Notes: generated by a model not told the origin, from the letters alone. DNA of 64,000 nucleotides from Takakia lepidozioides (GCA_030704615.1 CM060732.1:20646001-20710000); one strand, 5' to 3'. Positions 35,830 through 50,800 are shown, counted from the stretch's first letter. Translations and numbers: made by a program.

Positions 35830-38800
35830 AACAGCAGATAAACAATGTGGCTGAATCCAAGAAGAGCAGTGCTATTTTCTGCGCTCAGCATCTTTATCGG
35901 GTTTCATACTCTATTGAACGATCCTGTACATAGCTCAGATTGTACAATGTGTAAAACAACACTCGTCAGACGAAATGAATGCAGAGCGTGGTCAGCTTTA
36001 ACGACACTTGATCCAACAGATGCTTGAAAATTTCGAGACTGTGTTTTGGATGATCTGCTCAACGGTCTGAATTGTCGAAAAGCATTAGATACCAGAAGCT
36101 AGTGTGAATCATGCATGCATCTAAGCATATTGTGTGAATTGTTTTGGACAATGATCAGTTGACAGTAAAGATGCCACTCGTTACAATCTTTTCAATACTA
36201 TGAAAGGTCGTGGGATTGCATCACGTATCAATCATAATTCATTCGGCTGTCAAAAACAATGTCTGAAACGTTTTCAACAGTTTCATAAGAAAATTATGGA
36301 TATCATCGTTATCCAAATTGTTTTACATTTTTTTCAAACTGAAGGCCACCCTGAGATGATTTTGGGTTGAAATCCTCCTGCTACCTTGTCAAGTATGATA
36401 TAATGTTCTCCCCCTTCCCTTGGACGGTGATGAACTTTCTGCTCAGCCCATGGCAATAGTACTTTGAAACAGCTTGTTTTCTCCTCTCAGTACAGCTATA
36501 ATCAAGGGGTTTCATTTGTAGGTCTTTTGACCAGCGGGGGTGGGAGCTGTTGGGAGGTCAAAAGTCGTGAGTAACCCTTTGGAACCAGTCATAGCTTTGT
36601 GCTTTCTGTTTGAGTAGCTCAAGGTTTATGGGTGTGCGTTAGAGACAATCCCAAACAGTTGAACTTGGCAACCAAGTGGCGGAAACGTGAGCTGTCCTTC
36701 ATGGCTGTAACCTCGTCATGTGATGCCTGGTACAAGTATATTACAGTCGGATGGATGATCACCAGTGCAAGCTAGTTGGAAGATTCACTGGGGAAGATAG
36801 AGGATCGATCCACAGTTGTTGAACTTCTGCCTCAACGTCCAGCAACCAAACCTCTGCTCGTCGAAATGCGATAAATACAACTGCTGAACACAATTTCTTT
36901 GAACGTTTGCAGACAAATCTCAAGATCATATACTCAGTAATGCTCTCAACTCCCTCTCTCTTGTAATTCGCCCTCGGTATCACAAAGGCACTATTGATAA
37001 GTAGCTGATTGATGATACATGTTGTTCTTCAATAGGATGGATAGACACACAATGACATCGTAGTAGTCATAGAGAAAGGATAGACTTCTATCAACCCCAG
37101 CCAGATGCTCTGGAACTTATCTTGCCCAACGCTTCATAAGGTAATAGTCCTAGATTATTTCATTGTGGACCAAATATCATGCAAATATACCAATATACCA
37201 CCGGGATGTGCTTTGTAGTGTTGTTGCCTGCCTGAGTAAAGACAGTTTCCGGTTATGAAAATACAGTGCAGAAGTGTACTTGCTGCTCTGTGGATTTTCA
37301 GGGCTTGTGACAATCCCAAATTTACGTTAGATTGTTGAAGATACTTCAAACCGCGTGCAGCTAAATTGGCATGGACCTGAAAGTGTACCACTATGATTTA
37401 CGGATCAACTACAGACTGGAGTCTTTTGGACATTGCTTCGCTTTTGGGACTACACATGTAAACACTGAACAGCTTTTGGAACCCCACATGTAAACACTGA
37501 ACAATCACTATTCCAACCTCAAACAATCACAAATGCTGCATTTCCTGCATCTGTGACCCAGACATGATGACTGACTCCCCACAAGTGGCAGTTTTCTCAC
37601 AATCTCGAACTGCAATAACCACACATCAATGCAGAGCCCACATAGAAGACAAAAAATACATGTTCTTACATCAGATATGCTCCATGGAAGTGTCTCAAAT
37701 TATAAGAGTTTAGCTTGCAACACAACTTGTTTCCAATGATCATACTATTAATTATTAGAACTATCTCTGTACATATGGTACAGAAGCATAAACTCTTCTC
37801 AAGCAGGTTGAAAGCCTAACTCAAAGTCCACTTCCACTCCTAGGGGCCATTGTCCGAGATTCCTCCACCTCCTATCTGTACACATCACCAGGGCAACATA
37901 AGAGGAACAGCATTAGGGAGGGACGCCGGGTTCTATTCCTGCAAGAAACAACATGAATTTTCATCAAATAGCTTGCACCTCATGAAGCACCAGCCACTGC
38001 GCTACCAGGTCAGAATTTGGATATCTACTTTTTAATATTACTACATGCTTTTAGTGAGGCCAACACTCTGCGTCTAGCATTATGCAAGGGCTTGCAACTA
38101 TTGGACTTTCGGCAGCTCTAGAAATGCTGTCATATTCAAAATTTCTCATGGCAAGATGCATGCAGCTTATCTTGAAAACATTTTCAAGTTCTTGCGGATA
38201 TGAAACTGCAGGCACATTATCACAGCTCAAGCAACACCCACTACATTTAGGGAGCTGCCATACAGCCTTGACCACCAATTGATAGAGCCCTGCATCCTCG
38301 CAGACTCTCAGACTTTTCAAGAAACTCTCTTATATCATCTGAAAATTCTGGCTGGGGAATCCAAAAATCCTTCAAGGCGGAAGACACTGATGATTAGAAA
38401 ACACAACGATGATATGACGGGTGTGGGAAAAAAACTTTCCAAGATAGATAAATGATATCATCGGTTCATCGGCTCTATAGCTCCTCTGCATATATTTTCA
38501 CATCTTATACTTTTCAGCATGAAAATGACCTTCAGTCCAACCCAACAATAAACACGAGCAAATTCATAGAAAGCTGCCTCTGCATCATTTGGCTAGACTT
38601 GCATTCCTTGGTTAGAATAGGATCAACAAAGTAGAATCATGTATCTCAAAGCCCAGGCTTTTTTTTCACCTCCCCTCGCCCTTTCTCTACGGAGCAAAGT
38701 TCCATTTCTATTCGATGATCCTACCCCACTGATAGTCCGAGTGTGCGACAGGTCTCCCTAAACTCAAAACAGAGAGAAACATGTTCCTCTTCTGTAGCTC

Positions 38801-41192
38801 TACTGTGAGTAACCACATTGTGGCTAAAGACAAACCTTCAAAAACATTTGCACAAACCATCATACGCAACAGTTCGAAACAGCACCTGGAAAGGGAGGAG
38901 ACTCCATTAACGGCAGGCAGGCAGGCTCCACCGTGTGAGCCTAACTTCTTCCGCTACCCTGTGATGTGATTCAGAGGTGTTCATCCAGAGTACCCCGCTC
39001 ATGACCCTCCCAAAGGTCTCCGTTTGGGGAAGATCCAGATCCACTCTACCAGCCATGAGAATGGGTCGCATGAGAGGTCGGCGGAGGTGGTGGGTGGTGG
39101 GCGGCAGGGCCTGCGGGCGCATGGTGTGGGTGGTCGACTGGTGGAGGTGGTGGGCTGTGCTTAATTGGAGGGGGTGATCGCCCTCCACCAAAGCAGTTGA
39201 ATGGGAGACACATCTATCTCCAAGGATATGAATTCTAGCTTCAAATTTGCAAGAGCTGAGCAGAGAAGAACTCCTAGGTACCCCGAAGAGCTCACTCAAC
39301 ACCAGCTTACTCTTCAGACGGTAAATGAGCAGTCAACCTGCAGAGTGGGACGATGGAGAGCAGATAGGGAGAACATATCCAAGCCAATGCATCCACGTGG
39401 ATCTTACTGTATTTCACACGTGTGATTCGAGGAGAGCGCAGCAACTTCGTCATGATATTTAGGCGCTGATGACAAGACGGGTAAAGATGCGCGAGGAGTT
39501 CGGAGGGAGCTGACTCATCAGTGTGGACTCACATACCCCTCGTTGCTGAATTCAATGAGAGAGGGGATGTGATGGTAACATGATGCTAAAGGACAATTGT
39601 GTTGTAGCCCAGCCCTGTAGCTCTCCAGCACTCAGCCCTACTGCGTATCTCAACTGTTGGATTGTGAATGCAGTACAATGGCGCATGTTTGTCATGTTCG
39701 AATCTCGAGTGGGCTTGTGCAGTGCTTGCCCAAAGCAGTGGGCTATGGGCCAGCGACTGCCACGCATTTTCTTCCTTCCAGCTGGTTGGCATCAAACGTT
39801 GAGGAGAGGAATCGCTTGTCACTCTAGAGAACTTATACTGACTCTACTATATACAGGCCGCCATTAGAAAGTACACCCACATTTTTTTTTCCTTGTGAAA
39901 TTGTAGTTTCACAATGTATTTCCAAAACTTCGTTGTTCCTCAACGATGTTGATGACATGTTCGCTTGAATGTGTTCTCTCTTGCTCCACTGCCGTAAGAG
40001 CTCAGTCGACCATCGCTCGCTCGCTCGCTCTTCGCTGAATCGCTGGTCAGACCTTACTCTTGACCCGATTTTGTTGATGCTAGGTATAGCGATTGTCACT
40101 TCCCTCGCTTCTCTTAAGATCATTACAACACACCTACCATGAGCGTTGAAGTCTTGGGAGAAGTCCACGTGCCCTTGAATCTCTTCCTACCATATCCAAG
40201 GTTCCTCACGGTACTTATGTTACATCTCACATGATCACCAAAGGCCTTTCGTGGCGTGTCTCATGTCAATTATATGAAACATTGGATGCCATGAAGCCAA
40301 CGAAAGCCAGAACAGATCTGTGTCATTTGCATGTTGGCTTTGTTGAGGAGGTATTGAGAACCAATGCCCCCCCCCCCCACATTTCATAGAAACTTCACCA
40401 ACACCCACACTTTGCATTGTACTCAGAGTCCGACCGTGCATGGGTTTTTGTGACTGTCCCAATTGAGACTCTCCGGAACGAATTTGATGTGATCTGTACA
40501 CATAGCTACCCAGTGTGGTCTCATCAGACAACCGCGCCACAATAATAAAAGATTTGCAACCCCCACCAAATATTGCTAGCTGTACACTGAACCTTGACTA
40601 CGATGATGGCAGTGTCAAAACTACCCAAAAGCCAATAATAATAAGAGAGGAGACTACATATTCTCGCAGAGCCATACCCCGCGGGGATATTTCCAGTCGG
40701 ATCCCTACTTCGTGGGCGCGGGGACTCTGATGGAATCACAGCTCCAGATGGGTACTGCTCATGTGTTCAGCTTATGGCGGATCGGATAGGAGGTTGGGGA
40801 CAATGTCAGAGCAGGGAGCAGAAAACATGATGCTCGCACTGCGACTGTGGTAACCAGTCATGCAACCTTCAAGAACAGAAGATCGGGGGAGGATCGATGA
40901 GCATGAACAATTGAGTGAGAAAGGAAGGGAGAGCCACTGGGGTCCGGCAAGGAAATCGAGGGCGAGACAGGGAGGAGGGGAAAGAAGGGGGCCGTTCTGC
41001 CTGAGGGAACAGGCAATCGGTAGGGGACGACTGCTGGGAAGGATCTGTCGGGTACGAAAGTGAAGGGCGAGTGATGAGCGGTGTGTTGGTCTTTGACTAG
41101 ATCATGACGTCGGCGTGGGGAAAGAGGCCCCTTTGAGTCACAGTTGTAATTTGCGTGCATGGGATTGAAGCTGTGACTAGAGAGAGAGAAAG
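35830..41192. other. long intergenic region
   Basis: About 5.4 kb without a supported gene except a candidate small ORF on the minus strand (39046-39213). Open frames here are short and unremarkable. A C-run occurs at about 40368-40378. The last part is probably the promoter and leader of EXO84, with GA-rich sequence just before its ATG. Confidence 0.45.
39046..39213 (-). CDS. candidate 55-residue Pro/His-rich small protein
   Basis: On the minus strand an ATG at 39213 opens 55 codons to a TAG. The product starts MCLPFNCFGGGRSPPPIKHS, continues with Pro runs (PPPPPVDHPHH, HHPPPPPTSHATHSHGW), and is about one-third Pro and one-sixth His. The order of a Cys-containing start followed by a Pro/His tail is not what random sequence usually gives. 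It could also be an exon of a larger spliced minus-strand gene or a chance product of the GGTGG-rich + strand. No family assigned. Confidence 0.3.
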   Translation of the reverse strand: MCLPFNCFGGGRSPPPIKHSPPPPPVDHPHHAPAGPAAHHPPPPPTSHATHSHGW

Positions 41193-44100
41193 ATGGGGTC
41201 AGTGAAGCCATCCGTGCGGTCACGAACCATAGTAGCTCCGACAGGTGCACCGCATTCAAATGGAACTAATGGCTATGGCGGTTTGCAAGAGCAGCTTGCC
41301 GTGTTTGAGACTGATAGTTTTGATGCGGAGGCTTATGTTCAATCTAAATGCCAGTCCATGAGCGAGAAGGTATGCTTTTCTCTCTTTGTCGGTTCCGAAC
41401 ATGACATGATTCATTTGACCTCTCCAGCCATTTGGCTAGATTATCGATCCAGTGAATGGGACGTTTGTTTCTCTCCGCAAGGGCTGGGAGTGTGAACAGC
41501 ATGGTTTCAACTACACTGTGTTGGGAATGGCAGGGTATTCGGAAGTTGTGTGAGGAGCTGATGGACTTGAAGAAAGCATCTGCTGAAGAGATGCGGAAGA
41601 GTGTCTATGCAAACTACGCAGCTTTCATTCGGTGCCTACGCTTTTTCCCCGCTTTCAGTCTTTTAGGTCGACCCTCGATCTGCATATGTTTGTCGAGCTG
41701 CTCTCAAGTATGTCAAGTTGGAGGGTTTCCGAGGTGCATAGTCCCAGAACAGTGTGCATCCTCCCTATGGTTGGGTATCTGTGTAATTGTTTTTTCCCTG
41801 TGGATTGCTGGGGATACACAGGACATCGCGGGAGATATCAGATCTTGAGGGGGAGCTACTGGCAATGCGGAATCTGCTTTCGTCTCAGGCAGCTCTAATC
41901 CACTCTCTGGCAGAGGGCGGAGCTTCCATACCACTGGGGGGCACAGGGGTGTCCCTTGCAGATGAAAATGCGTACCCAGGCGATGATCCAGAGCTGTCAG
42001 AACGAGAAAGACGAGCACAGGCTCTCCCAGATATTCTCGACGTCCTTTTAGCTGAGAGGAAGGTGGAACAAGCACTTGTGATCTTAGATGAAGGGGAGAG
42101 GTTACTGGCTGAGGGACAGACCGAAAATGGTAATGATGGGTGCATGAGTCCTGTGGCAGCTTCACAGTTGCAGGGGGCTTTGTCTGAACGGAGAGCCAGG
42201 CTGGCCGAGCAGCTGGCTGAAGCCATTCAGCAGCCTTCTGTCCGAGGAATGGAGCTTCGATCAGCAATAGCAGCATTAGATAGGCTGGGTGATGGGACAC
42301 GCGCTCACACGCTCTTGTTACATTCTCACCATGAACGGCTTCAGCATAATATACGGGGTCTCCGCCCAAGTGGGACATCACATGGTGGGGCATACACTGC
42401 TGCACTCTCGCAGCTGGTTTTCTCAGCAATTGCTCAGGCAAGAAACTTCTCTTTCCTTCCTGCAGAAGCAGGATTTGCCATAAATCAAGCCATGGCAGAA
42501 AGACCTTGCGGGCAGTCAGGATACATGGCCCAATATGACAAAGTATTTACCCCTAGATATGAATTTTGTGGTGGAAGTCCCAGATTGTTAATTCTGGTAG
42601 GGTCCTTCGCCACTGATCCATGACCTTGACTGAGGCACATTTGTTGCAGTTAGAGCTCATGCTTACATTATTCTTAGTCTCATATCCTTTAACTGCCAAT
42701 GTAAAAACGGTGTCATGTCCTCCGATATATGCACCATCGTAAATCGAGATCTTTGCTGTGGCAACAGTTTGATGCTATGGAAGGTTAAGAGCTTGTGTGT
42801 AAACTCCTTTTCATCTAATGGCAGGCATCAAGGGATTCAGTTGCAGTCTTTGGGGAGGAGCCTGCATACGCATCAGAGCTAGTTCTTTGGGCACGTAATG
42901 AAACGGAGATGTTTGCATTGTTAGTAAAACGGCATGTCCTGTCTTCTTCAGCAGCTGCTGGGGGGCTGCGAGCTGCAGCTGAATGTGTACAGATTGCTTT
43001 GGGACATTGTTCATTGCTAGAAGAACAAGGACTGGCACTGTGCCCAGTTCTGTCAAAGCTCGTGAGGCCAAGTGTGGAGCAGGCATTGGAGGCAAATCTC
43101 ACAAGGATCGAGGAAAGTGTGGCTGCACTGGCAGCAGCGGATGATTGGGTGCTGACTCAACCTCCTCCAATGCCACGTGGCATGATGGGACTTCGGTCGT
43201 CACATGGGTCTGGGATTGGTGGACATGCATCCCATCTTAAACTCTCTAGCAGTGCCCACCGCTTCAACTTTATGGTCCAGGTGTGTGTGCATTTGTCTCT
43301 CCTCTTTTTTTGCCCCCCCTAAGGACTGCTTACCCTGGCAGGGCTAGGGTGCTTCTGTTCCAGTTAGGACTTCCTCGCACACATTGCTGAGCTTTGTTAA
43401 TGAAAAATATGGATGTTGAGAAGGGTGTAGTTTGTAATAACCCAGCCACTGTGTACTAGGCATGGAGAGAACCAAGCCTCAATGTCCCAGTGATCTGAGT
43501 GTGCCCTTTTTCACATTGTTTGCCCGACACACCAACGGAGCATGAATGCCAGTGAAGTATGGACATGACCGAGGGTTTGAGTCAGTCCAAGCAAGGACAT
43601 CTTCTTCCTCTGTTCACTCACGAGGCCAATGGTGTCTGCAGATGGTCCTACCAAAATTAAGTGTGTCAGAAATCCAACTATCCCCCAATGGCTCTTCATC
43701 TCTGGGCAGAGCTTCGCGTTTGATTTGTGTTTGATTTGTGTTTAGGTTTTTTTTAAAGTTCTACTGTCCTATAAGCCCTCTGACCTCAGGGGATGTAAAT
43801 GTTTTTCCTCTTCTCCCGATCTGTTGCACACAAATACCCACACGTACTGGAATGTTGAAGCAGCAGAGAACCCCCACAATCTAGTTGGGAGCTTTTTCTC
43901 AGCCTTTGATGGTCAAATGCAAGTTATGTGGTACCTGAAGGGCATAGCTAATAGGTTGAAGGTCAAGGTGGTACCCAGCTGGGGAAATGAATCCCACTTT
44001 GTGGGGATGATGGCGACGTTACTGTGAGGTTTCTGATGGAGTATGATGGATATTAGATGACCTCTCCAAAAGTATCAAGAAGACGTGGTAAACAGCTTTG

Positions 44101-46887
44101 GTGATCGCACCAAAGTTGATCCCATGGTGAATAAATATCCTTTGGAAATCTTGGCGGGGAGAACTCCATTTCCAGAACTAGGAATCACTATTGGATTGAG
44201 CCTTCTGTGACCCCTATTCTACTCTCCTGTTCCCTCCTTCATTCCCTCTTAATTTCTTACCTATTCAAACTGTGCAGTGTCTATGCAGCAAGGTTAGAGC
44301 AAGCAAATTCCTCTTTCCCCGAGTCTGCATATAAGCGTACCTGGGCTGGGAGTTTGCTACTGTGGTATGCTAGACTCTTGTACAACTTTGATTTCAGCTT
44401 TTGTGCAGGACTTCTTGGAGGATGTGGTGCCCCTGATAAGCATGCAACTTGGAGGACCTACTCTTGATGGCCTTTCGATGCTGTTTGACCAATACATTGA
44501 TATGCTCATCAAGGCCTTGCCCAGCCCAGGAGAGGATGAGGAGATGGGAGCAGAAAATGGAGATGACCGGAAGGCAAGTACAGTGAACAACACCGGAAGT
44601 AGTGGAAATCGATTCTGCAAGTTTATTGCATTTCAGCTTTAGGGCAAGTGCTACAGAAAGATTTCCTATGCAGTGTGCACATTCTCGCTGTAGATGTTGT
44701 GGTTTGTTTTTTGAAAGCCAGGCCTGAATAGTGAAGCAACTTACAACTGGTTCAGGTACGAATTGCCACAACAGAGGCCCAACAGCTGGCTCTCCTTGGA
44801 AATGCTGCTGCACTGGCTGACGAGCTCTTGCCTCGTGTGGCCTCTAAGCTGGTGCCAGGTGGTCTGCAAGCATTGGTAGGTGACATGCGGTCAGGAACTC
44901 GTCGTGGCAGTACTGAGAAAGGCCAAGGGGCGACAATGGCAGCTCGTTTCCCAGAGCTAAAGGATTGGCGGCGTCGGCTGCAGCGGGGAGTGGACAGACT
45001 CCGAGATCATTTCTGCAGACAGCATGTTCTAGAGTTGATTTACTATGCTGATGATGCAGAAGCCCAGCTGAGCCCAGAGACATATTTAGATCTTGATAAC
45101 AATGGTCCCTTGTGGCACCAAGATCCCATGCCTTCTCCAATTTTTCAGGTTTGTTTGGGTTCTGTCTATGGTGCTGTATCCAGCTTTGGTCTGTGCTGCT
45201 TATTTTTTTGATAAATTTTGTCATCCTCTCCCTTCTCCCTTCTCTGTTTTTGGAAAGGTTGTAAACTTTGTCCGTTAATGCAAGAAACTTGTTGGGTTGG
45301 CAGGCATTGTTCAACAAGTTGACCTCCCTACAGCAAACCGCAGCAGAGGTTTTACCTGGAAGGGAGCGGGTGGTCATGTATTTGCTAATGCGCCTCACAG
45401 AGACTCTTATTATCTGGTTGTCGGATGATCATGACTTTTGGGATGCAATTGAGGAGGGTCCAAAGAGCCTCGGTGCTATTGGTCTGCAGCAAGTACGTCT
45501 TAAGCCTTACTTTTTGCATAGAACAAATGCAGATAAGACTCGCCCTTAGTCTAGAGAGAAATGAAATGAAATGGTATTTTATAACGTCTGTGGGAAGCTC
45601 AAAGAGCTTATGGACAAGAGGAAGAAAGAAACAAGAAAGAGAGAAGGGCCACAAAGAGCCCAAAAGCAACTAAAGCTCAAAGGGTTGTCAAAGTGTCAGT
45701 GCTTCATGCACGTATTCCTGTTCCTCATAATGGAAGACCTCCGTGAGAGTTCACTTTCAATCTCCACCTTCAGTCTCCATCCTCAGACTGTGGGAGACCA
45801 CCCTGAACCTCCCCAATACCCTTAGTAGGGAGATAGAGCTGCAGACAGGTAATCAGGCTGCAAGATCCTTTGTGCTCGAAAAAGTTGGACACCCAAGCAT
45901 ACTAAGAGTGCTTGAAACCAGCTGTTTTGAGCCTGACAGATGTTGTGAGCTGTCAACCCTTCGAGTGAAAGGGCTTGTAACCTTGTAAGAAAGATTGTAA
46001 GGGGGAAGATGGCCTTGGTTTGAAGTGGGACGCATGCAAATTCCACACATAGATCAGAGACAAAGGCAAAACAAAAAATAATTCCTTCTGTCCACAGGGT
46101 CATGCAAGAAGGACTACAAAATACACAAACAAAAATATAATGCCAAAGGTTGCTTTAAGAGAGGTAGATGTTACTGGAGGATCTAAGATTTGCCCACCAA
46201 TGTGGTTTGGCAGTTTGTGTTGGATGTGCAATTTGTGATCCAAGTGGCACTCAATGGGCGGTATTCATCAAGGCAAATGCGCCAAGTGGTGGCTGATATA
46301 ACAGCACGTGCTATTAATGCTTATGCTGCTACAGGGGCCGATCCTAACAGGTCCACATTCTTTCATCTGAATTGCATTTGTGTCAGAGGGTTAGTATTTG
46401 TTGTGCTGCTATGATCTCAGCCATCCATGGTTATGCATTGGATGAAGTGCTTCAGCAACATGATCTACATATGGCTTCAAACGGTGGTTCGGAGTTTCTG
46501 ATGCACCTGTGATGGCTAAAGGCAGAATGGAGGTGGCACATAATGCTACAGCTCAATGCCCATAAAGCAGCTTAAGTAGACCATATCCTGGAAACTGGTT
46601 TTACATACTACTATCGAGGACTAGCAGAGCCTAACCAACCAAGTGCCAAGAACACCTCAGACAGATTGGGTAGTGCTTCTTTGGTGGTAATTTGCTAAAT
46701 ATCTCAAGTCTGATTCTGTGTTGTGGGCAGTGTCTTGCCTGAAGACGACTGGTTTTTGGCCACTGCCCAGGAGAACCTCCGGAGGCTTCTGGAAAGCTGG
46801 AACCGACAAGGCCCTGGGGGTGAGCACATTAGCAGCCCCACAGCTTCAATCTCCGCACACTCTGTTTCATCGATGCGCAGTGAATAG
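41193..46887 (+). CDS. EXO84: exocyst complex subunit EXO84
   Basis: Nine exons: 41193-41369, 41534-41631, 41822-42437, 42825-43280, 44409-44573, 44756-45148, 45304-45492, 46214-46350, 46731-46887. Phases fit throughout, giving 795 residues, close to the usual length of plant EXO84. The N-terminus has the plant signature FDAEAYVQSKCQSMSEKGIR, then LCEELMDLKKASAEEMRKSV and TSREISDLEGELLAMRNLLS, the Vps51/EXO84-like coiled-coil region. The remainder (DFLEDVVPLISMQLGG, ELIYYADDAEAQLSPETYLD, HDFWDAIEEG, FVLDVQFVIQVALNG) matches the plant EXO84 C-terminal half. EXO84 is one of eight exocyst subunits that tether secretory vesicles to the plasma membrane. Introns after 42437 and 44573 start with GC instead of GT. 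A GA-rich leader precedes the ATG. Confidence 0.95.
45558..45620 (+). repeat. hairpin/(ATTTC)n dispersed repeat in EXO84 intron
   Basis: Reads GAAATGAAATGAAATGGTAT, then TTTATAACGTCTGTGGGAAG, then CTCAAAGAGCTTATGGACAA: the reverse complement of the copies in the ABC transporter gene. It lies just after the donor of the intron following exon 45304-45492. Confidence 0.75.
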
Positions 46888-47816
46888 ATTAGGGGTCACT
46901 TTGCAGTAGAGAATGCACGTGTGTTTTGAATGTTTGCCATCATTCTCTTGTTCTTCACATTGAAAGATGTGACCGGTGCAGCAGAGTTTCCAAATTTGTA
47001 TAGAATCTCTTTTCTGTCAGAAACATTCAGCCAGTAGTGCAACTTTGAGATCAGCATGTATCCTTTCTCTCCATTCGCAGTTAGGTGCACTGTTCTCTGT
47101 ATTGATTCACTGCGCACTCAGAAGGGATGATCATTTTGTTTCTAGAAACATCATACAAATATTTCAAGGTCTCCTCATAAGATCTAGAAAGAAAGGCAAC
47201 CATTAGTACTGAGTTCACTTTGTGAGGCCTGCTAAGAGTTCAACCCGTTGTGGCTGAATGCATGTTTTGAATTCAAGAACACTAGTTTTGGTGTTCTCAT
47301 GTCTATAATTGGGTTTACCAGGAGAATTCAACTCCTTGATTTTTCAACCACCTTCACATGTGGTCGCTCACCACCTCACCACGACCAATCCACCCTGTCT
47401 CTGAAGGGAGCTGAGTGTAGAAATTAATCGAAGAGATTCGAAGACTTCCTAACTTCAAAAACAACTCCTAGGATGTATGCTGCTGGCTTCATTTGGTCTG
47501 CTACTGTCATATGCAAGAAAGGTATAGTCAGTGCCAGATTGTGGAAGCTGGATGCCTTTCAGAGGGACAGTAGGTGATGTGTAAGGCATGGATTTTATCA
47601 CCGCCTAACTCTTTGCGGGTACAAGCATCCGTTGTGTTCCTCTATATAACATGTCCGTCCCTCAACAAGATTGCTGGTAGCAGTCTCTAAATTTATCTCA
47701 CGGTTTGTCGGAATTGAACAACGTCGTTTGGATCAGTCTTTCTAATAGACACGATCTGTACTCTCTTTACTTCATTGGGGTCTCCTCTCGCTCACACAAA
47801 CAGGTGATCTAGTCTC
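46888..47816. other. intergenic region EXO84-Nudix
   Basis: About 930 bases with no gene. The proximal part is presumably the EXO84 3' UTR and the distal part the promoter of the Nudix gene. No distinctive repeats or elements are recognised. Confidence 0.45.
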
Positions 47817-50800
47817 ATGCCGCCATCTCCGTTCACCCAAACTGCACATCTGCTGAACAAATTTTATGTGCGTGCCTCTCCCCACCCTGTTAAAGCTCCA
47901 CAGTCCTTATCTGCTTGTCACAGCCGTTACATTCTTGAGCTTGGGAGCCTGAGAGTGCGAACATCCTCTCGCTTTCATTCGGTGGTGTTTTTGGGCTTTA
48001 CAGCTAATCTGCTTCCCAATCCAGTGCGGAGCTGCCAAAGTATGCATAAAAATGGCACCCGCTTGCAGCTTTCGGGACACCAAATTGATGGAGGGAACAG
48101 GCAGGAAGTGCACTCTAATGAAGGTGAAACAAAGTCTCAGATAGTATATGCAGAGAACTTTGATGTGATTTTCTGAGTGTGTTGATGCCACATTCTTCGA
48201 AAGTTTGATTTTGGCTCTTCTACCTGGGGTAATGTGACCACCCATGTTTTGTATGAGTATGCGTGCATACGTACATGTATGAGTGTGTGTGAAAGAGAGA
48301 AATAGAGAGTATGGTTTAGTCATGTCAAGACGTGTCCAATCCTAGATCATTTCGATCTAGTCCTGTTTTGCTTAACAACATCATACATCTGGACATGATC
48401 TAGCTCCTTCAATATAGACAACATGAAAACCTCACAAGTCCTGCAAAACTCAGATTCGTGAACATGTATGCTTACAAATCTTGCAGTTGCTTACATAAGG
48501 TGCCCTCATATACAAGCAAGGCTTTGACCGTAAGGTCCTTCCTAGTTTCCACGAGTAGAAACCTCCATGGATTCATACTAGAATGAGAATGCTTTTAGTA
48601 GAATCTCTGTAGAAGTCAGATATCGCAGCTATGAGAAAAGCCATAGCTCAGAACCTAGGGGATTGGTTCTTTGAAGCCGTGTTGCAAATTCAAAATGCTC
48701 CATGTGGGCATACTTGAGCCCCCTAGGAGGTTATAGTGTCAAAGTTAATCCACGCAGCCATCTACCTATTTCAAGGAAGGTATGAAGAGTTACAGTAGGT
48801 GTCAGAGGGATCAGCAAAATGGCAAGGCTGCCATTGGTGATCAGATCCTCCTACAGTCCATGAGAAAATTTAGAGTCGCACAAACAAGTATTTATTTTCA
48901 ACAACATTCCACACCAAGCATGAGGCAGCATGAAGGCTTCCTTTTCAGTCGGAGTATGTCTACCCTCTAAAGCAAGTGAAGCCACCTCGCCTGGCCCCAT
49001 CATGCACACCAACCAACCAATAGATGCATAGAATTCCAGGCTTAAACGGCTTGACAGTTGTTATCCATATCCACTTTAGTAAGGAGACATTCATGGATTG
49101 CAAAACATAAGGAAAAGACAGCTTACTGGTGGTGGGGAGGTGGTTTTATCTCTTGCAACAGTACAACATTAAAGCAAAACATTGCTTATGCTGTTACAGC
49201 AGTATTCAACTTCCCACCATTCTGCTTGCAGGTCACGGTCATCTCCCTCAGCTCTCTTTTTGGACACACCCACAAAAGCATAATAGTAAGCATTCATTCC
49301 CAAAAGGAAGGTGTTACCAGAGCCTAGTACTCAAACAAGCATACAGAAGCCCTTGGTTTGCAAAAATATTCATAGATGCGGAGTAGAGCTAGTCAAATCC
49401 ATGTAAGCTCTTCATAGTCTCCACTCCCTTTGTGTTACAATACTGAGCAGCGCTTCAAAGTGTTTAAAGAGCCTGGTGAGTACTTTGCTTGCAGCCATAG
49501 TTTAGCTATAAGGTGACTCCTCCTTCATCTCTTGCCTGCTCATCTTCCAAATGAGAAGAGCGGCCAGGGCTTCTAACCATACAGGGCAGCCTTAGGGCAG
49601 CTGCTTTAGGTAAATGACAAATGTCATTGTCCATTGGGTGGAAGATATCCAGTGTTCGTTCTGAGGATGGTTTGAGCAACTCATTTTCAAAAACATTCCA
49701 GAGTAGCACTTTGCTCCTCTCCATCGGTTCCAGCCCTTGTGTGTGAGCAAGCATTTAATGAACAAGTCTGGTTTCACTTTTGGAAGGATTTCATCTCAAC
49801 ATGATTCCCCAATCTGGCTTTGTTCTTGGATTATTGTCACCTTTGACCTGGTAGTTCCCTCTTACTGATCGGGATATGACGATGCAGAAGTGAAAGTGGA
49901 AGAAACGAGCTTGGAGATCCTCACTAATGGCGCAATAACTGATCTGGGAGAAGCAACAGAAGCAACTCCTAAGCAACCAAGTCCGAAGCTGTTGACGCTG
50001 GTGATTATTGAAAAGGAGGACAGAGTTCTTCTGGGCATGAAAAAGCGTGGGTAAGTAGTTCCATGACTTCAAAATTTGTCCTTAATATGATATGAGCTAA
50101 CTGCTTTCTAATAGTCTCTTGCATTCTTGAAACACCTATCCTGTGCCAATGAACCCTATATTGCATGGATGTTGAAAATTGGCCATAATGAGGCTATTTA
50201 TGTCCTTCTAGATGAAGACTCCTCCTTACCTTGCCTCTCCGTTTTGCGCTCTCCCTACCTGAAATCAGTGTTGAGGCACTTTGGATTTCATATGTGGTTT
50301 TTTTCACATGATTCTATGGATAGATTCTCCTCCATTTGGCATCACCTTCCTACGGCAGGTTTGGAATCTGCTGTTATTCCCTTCAATGCATATTTATTTC
50401 AGCATATTATTGTGAGGGCTTGTTCAAAAAATGACATCACAAAGATGGTGAACTGTGCTTGGCAGCTTTGGGGAGGGCTACTATAATGGGTTTGGGGGCA
50501 AAGTTGAAGCTGGGGAAACAATCGAAGAAGCTGCTGTGCGAGAGGTGGTTCTCCAACCACCCTTTACTTTCAAGTACTCCATTGAGTGTTTCCCATTCTA
50601 ATGTGTACACTCATACTGAGCTCTTGGCACTATCTTTGTGACTGGCAGAAGCCACAGTGCCCAATTTTCCCATCTTCAAATGCTTGAACACTTCTAAGAA
50701 GATTGCCTTGGATTGGTGTGCATGTGTGTGTGAAAGAGAGAGAAATGGTCATGGAAAGAGGATTGCTTCATTGCGTAGATGCCAGAGCCTTGGAGTCGCT